Assembly (NCBI RefSeq): GCF_900162615.1
Contig: NZ_FUFN01000009.1
Location: 622,520-686,519, forward strand
DNA length: 64,000 bases
DNA from: Virgibacillus proomii
GTDB lineage: Bacteria > Bacillota > Bacilli > Bacillales > Amphibacillaceae
Reading direction: 5' to 3'
The position numbers were made by a program, and so were the translations under genes. This document shows positions 61,975 through 64,000 of the stretch, piece after piece; position 1 is the stretch's first letter, and each line of letters opens with the position of its first letter. The notes under the pieces are model-generated. The model had not been told where the DNA came from, did not search any database, and saw only the letters and a program-made list of their open reading frames with translations.

Positions 61975-62035
61975 CATCGCAGAAAGCGGTTCGAAGTTTA
62001 CTTCAGCTCAAGGAGAATAAGCTAGACACAAAAGC
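61975..62035 (+). repeat. F3 repeat remnant
   Basis: TCATCGCAGAAAGCGGTTCG then AAGTTTACTTCAGCTCAAG and AATAAGCTAGACACAAAAGC; resembles the right part of F3. Confidence 0.45.
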
Positions 62036-62079
62036 TCAGGCGCTTGTTACCGATAATGTCGTAAAAAGCAAGAACTTGA

Positions 62080-62348
62080 TCTTCAAGGGTACAAAGTCAA
62101 TCATAAAGTATAGCGAATTATGAAGGAATTAGGTTGAAAAGCTTGGTACGAATGACAGAAATATCGCTCTTATAAAGGGAGGCAGGAATAGTTGCATCTA
62201 ATATTCTAGAGCATAATTTTAAGGCAGATATGCTAAATTGGAAGTGGGTACTGATATAATGGCTTACTACAACAACAAAAGAATAAAGACAAAATTAAAA
62301 GGCATGGGGTCCAGTTCAATATCGTACACTCTCCAACAGGTTGCTTAA
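62080..62348 (+). pseudogene. Decayed IS3-family transposase (OrfB) remnant
   Basis: Pieces of an IS3/IS150-type OrfB occur in order but in changing frames with stops: LQGYKVNHKV then RIMKELG, KYRSYKG, then GIVASNILEHNFKADMLN WKWV (a version of the usual IAPNILERNFKAD..KWVTDI), an internal deletion that removes the DDE core, and the C-terminal AYYNNKRIKTKLKGM ... YTLQQVA ending at TAA 62346-62348. The short reverse open frame at 62233-62439 is a shadow. Terminal repeats are not recognisable. Confidence 0.82.
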
Positions 62349-62652
62349 TGTTTAAATCAGTTGTTAATTGTAAGGCTGGTATTCGTATAGGCAAGAAAGA
62401 TGTTTTTTGCAAAAAATCTTTAAATTCCTTTGAGGGCAAAGAGAGTCTTGGTTAAGACTTAACGTAAACATATAGAAATAACAATTGATGAATCATCCAA
62501 TTAAATATAAACCCTTCTCTAATTTAATTTATTTACACTTTCTTAATTAACTGCTTACAGGATAGACGTCGTTCCCTTTTATTTTAATTTGAATACGTTA
62601 ATAAAGAAAAACTAGGCCTGAAAAATTAACACAAGGGGAAGGGGGTACAATT
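62349..62652. other. Gap upstream of the first DUF4183 gene
   Basis: No gene; AT-rich. Should hold the promoter for 62653, perhaps a late mother-cell sporulation promoter, but none is assignable. Confidence 0.35.
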
Positions 62653-63087
62653 GTGATTATAAAAAAGACAAAATGTAAACGGTCTCCTGATAATTGTTAT
62701 AATACCCTTAAATGTTGCAGAAAAAAGCAGCCGACTTCCAATTGCTGTAAATGCAACATAAAAATCATCAATGATATTAACTACTGTCCGCCCTCACCTC
62801 CTCCACCGTCTGAAATTCTAAAAACAGATGTTTTTCAATACACAACGATATCCGATGGAGTAAAGACAGTATATACAAACCAAGATAAAGTGCCACAATA
62901 CAGTACTTCAGATATTTTAAATCCCAATGATGTATCTTATATCAATCTGTTTATTAATGGAATCTTACAACCTGCTATCGTCTATAATGTTCAACCAGGG
63001 AGTCTTCAACTTCTTGTCGGGCAAAGCGACATCCCACGAAAAGGGGTCCCGATTATTTTGCAATTCATCAAAATTCTTTCAAATTAG
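62653..63087 (+). CDS. DUF4183 domain protein with Cys/Lys-rich N-terminus
   Basis: 144 aa. Residues 1-50 are rich in Cys and Lys (CKRSPDNCYNTLKCCRKKQ, SNCCKCN), then a Pro run CPPSPPPP, then a DUF4183 domain (about 60-144) with YINLFINGILQPAIVYNVQP and VPIILQFIKI. DUF4183 proteins are small and common in spore-formers, often near spore-surface genes; a spore-coat or exosporium role is inference. GTG start with AAGGGGAAGGGGG 6 bases before. A second DUF4183 gene follows at 63274. Confidence 0.8.
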   Translation: MIIKKTKCKRSPDNCYNTLKCCRKKQPTSNCCKCNIKIINDINYCPPSPPPPSEILKTDVFQYTTISDGVKTVYTNQDKVPQYSTSDILNPNDVSYINLFINGILQPAIVYNVQPGSLQLLVGQSDIPRKGVPIILQFIKILSN

Positions 63088-63273
63088 CCAATGAAGAGTG
63101 CTTAAAGAGTATAAAGAACCATTTTAACAAGAATCCTTTCATTTTTAGGTTAACGTAGCGTCAAGAAAAATTGAAAAGAATATTGTAAGTATCAAGGAGT
63201 TTTATCGAGAGTCTATTTATTCATAAGACTTTAAAAATAATACGCTTCTAAAAAAATGAAAGGTGGTATATAG

Positions 63274-63558
63274 ATGGCAATTATTAAACAATTTATGACT
63301 GCAGAAAGATTTAGTGCGACAATTGGAGATGGGACAGGTACCGGCGCCGGATTTACTATTCCTGCAACAGCTTTTACAGATGATACTGGAGGAGCTGCTA
63401 CAGCATTTCCAACTTCACCTGCATACTACAACCTTTACCTCAACGGCGTACTTCAAACAGGTGACACTTCGACACTTACTACGACTGAAATAACGATCCC
63501 AGATGGTGATACACTGAACCCCGGCGTTCCAGTAATTGTCGAATGCGTTATGAACTAA
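63274..63558 (+). CDS. DUF4183 domain protein
   Basis: 94 aa, the domain alone: AERFSATIGDGTGTGAGFTI at the start, AYYNLYLNGVLQTGDTSTLT in the middle (the NLYLNGVLQ motif shared with the protein at 62653) and VPVIVECVMN at the end. No signal peptide or membrane span. Rich in Thr, Gly and Ala and probably beta-structured. GAAAGGTGG precedes the ATG by 7 bases. It is paired with the preceding gene but separated by 186 bases, so it could be transcribed on its own. Function unknown. Confidence 0.8.
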   Translation: MAIIKQFMTAERFSATIGDGTGTGAGFTIPATAFTDDTGGAATAFPTSPAYYNLYLNGVLQTGDTSTLTTTEITIPDGDTLNPGVPVIVECVMN

Positions 63559-63600
63559 CTTCGAAATATAAGAAGCTGAGACAAAAGAGTTTTAGATGAA

Positions 63601-63659
63601 GAAAAATCCGAACTTTTATTAAAATTCTTCAAATAGAAATTAAATTAGTTCGGATTTTT
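63601..63659. terminator. Hairpin after the second DUF4183 gene
   Basis: AAAAATCCGAACT / AGTTCGGATTTTT, 13-bp stem with a large AT-rich loop; T-run on both strands. It also lies at the 3' edge of the decayed TnpA and could be an IS end structure. Confidence 0.65.
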
Positions 63660-63660
63660 C

Positions 63661-64000
63661 CTATGTATAAAGATTTAAACTATCTCTTAATTTATGTGCT
63701 GTTTCATTTTCTTGGACATATTTTCAAATCGTTGCTTCATTCAGTCCAACCGTACTTACATAATATTTTTCCACTCAAAAATGTTATTGCCAAACTTATA
63801 ATTTAGGTTTGCATGCTTATATATCATATGTGCGGATTGTGCACTTTTACCTTCTAAAGATCCTAAAAACTTAAAACAGATATTTTCGGCAGAATACGAA
63901 TACGTACTAAACATATGCACATGATCGGGCTCGATTATCTCTACTCCTTTATATTGACATTCGTAGCATTTCACCTATACTTTTTCAATATTGCTTATAA
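63661..64000 (-). pseudogene. Decayed IS200/IS605-family TnpA (Y1 transposase), runs off the window
   Basis: Minus strand. Order of relics: GEMLRM (near 63990), then QYKGVEII, PDHVHM (the HUH metal motif), LEGKSAQSAHMIYKHANLNY KFGN, then after a frame change YYVSTVGLNEATI (tyrosine region), a stop, and KYVQENETAHKLRDSLNLYT ending at TAG 63661. These match TnpA proteins closely, but at least two frameshifts and one in-frame stop kill it. The N-terminus lies beyond 64000. No tnpB is seen in the window. Confidence 0.85.

Noticed and set aside
62233..62439. 68-codon reverse frame
   Set aside because: Shadow of the decayed IS3 transposase on the + strand.
1..64000. tRNA, rRNA, tmRNA or replication origin
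   Set aside because: I found no cloverleaf, rRNA segment or dnaA-dnaN-like context; the DnaA boxes at 58.6 kb lie at ywlC, not at an origin.

Overview
The window reads as chromosomal DNA of an AT-rich, endospore-forming, motile, genetically competent member of the Bacillaceae, probably an Oceanobacillus/Virgibacillus-type genus. The sporulation genes (spoIIR, spoIID, spoIIQ, spoIIID), comK, mbl-flhO-flhP, the F1Fo ATP synthase operon and a block running prfA-prmC-spoIIR-ywlBCDEFG-glyA-upp-mnaA-atp-ywzB-ywmB-murA follow the Bacillus subtilis order closely. Species assignment is inference; no rRNA or tRNA gene is present.

Layout: 0.1-3 kb, a split threonine/serine exporter (two genes) and zwf. 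3-5.5 kb, a small membrane protein embedded in repeats. 5.5-8.3 kb, a Mn/Zn ABC uptake operon. 8.5-12.5 kb, an RND efflux pump with its adaptor. 12.5-14.4 kb, a gene desert with degenerate repeats. 14.4-17.2 kb, comK, yjfB, a small lipoprotein, fabZ and an EpuA-like protein. 17.9-24.6 kb, flhP-flhO-mbl, spoIIID, spoIIQ, spoIID. 25.1-33.8 kb, a dppABCDE-ykfACD operon for D-amino-acid and murein-peptide recycling, under a CodY-like box; its ykfB is a decayed relic. 34.5-44.7 kb, murA, ywmB, ywzB and atpCDGAHFEBI. 45.2-49.8 kb, a Vpr-like S8 protease, mnaA and upp. 50.4-61.8 kb, glyA, ywlG, rpiB, a chemoreceptor, ywlE, mntP, ywlC (next to a cluster of DnaA boxes), a GNAT-like protein, spoIIR, prmC, prfA. 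61.9-64 kb, a decayed IS3 transposase, two DUF4183 proteins and a decayed IS200/IS605 TnpA running off the window.

The most unusual content is not protein-coding. Three families of intergenic repeat (called here F1, F2, F3) fill most gaps between genes. F1 is a roughly 145-185 bp element flanked by GATAAAG on both sides, with two hairpins whose arms change in concert between copies. F2 occurs both empty (23292, 47761) and interrupted at its own GATAAAG by F1 (3954, 49918), so the window itself holds empty/filled site pairs that show F1 is mobile. F3 is likewise interrupted by F1 at 12728 and 17413. About 17 F1 copies are visible; all but one point the same way whatever the direction of the neighbouring genes, and three stand in a perfect-period tandem array. 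Hairpin ends, no terminal inverted repeats, a fixed target heptamer and strand bias are what a non-autonomous passenger of an IS200/IS605 (Y1 TnpA) transposase should look like, and the only such gene here is the wreck at the right edge. That link is inference.

Functionally the window joins envelope and cell-cycle work (murA, mbl, murein-peptide uptake, sporulation engulfment proteins), energy (ATP synthase, zwf), metal balance (Mn/Zn uptake plus MntP efflux) and translation termination (prfA/prmC).
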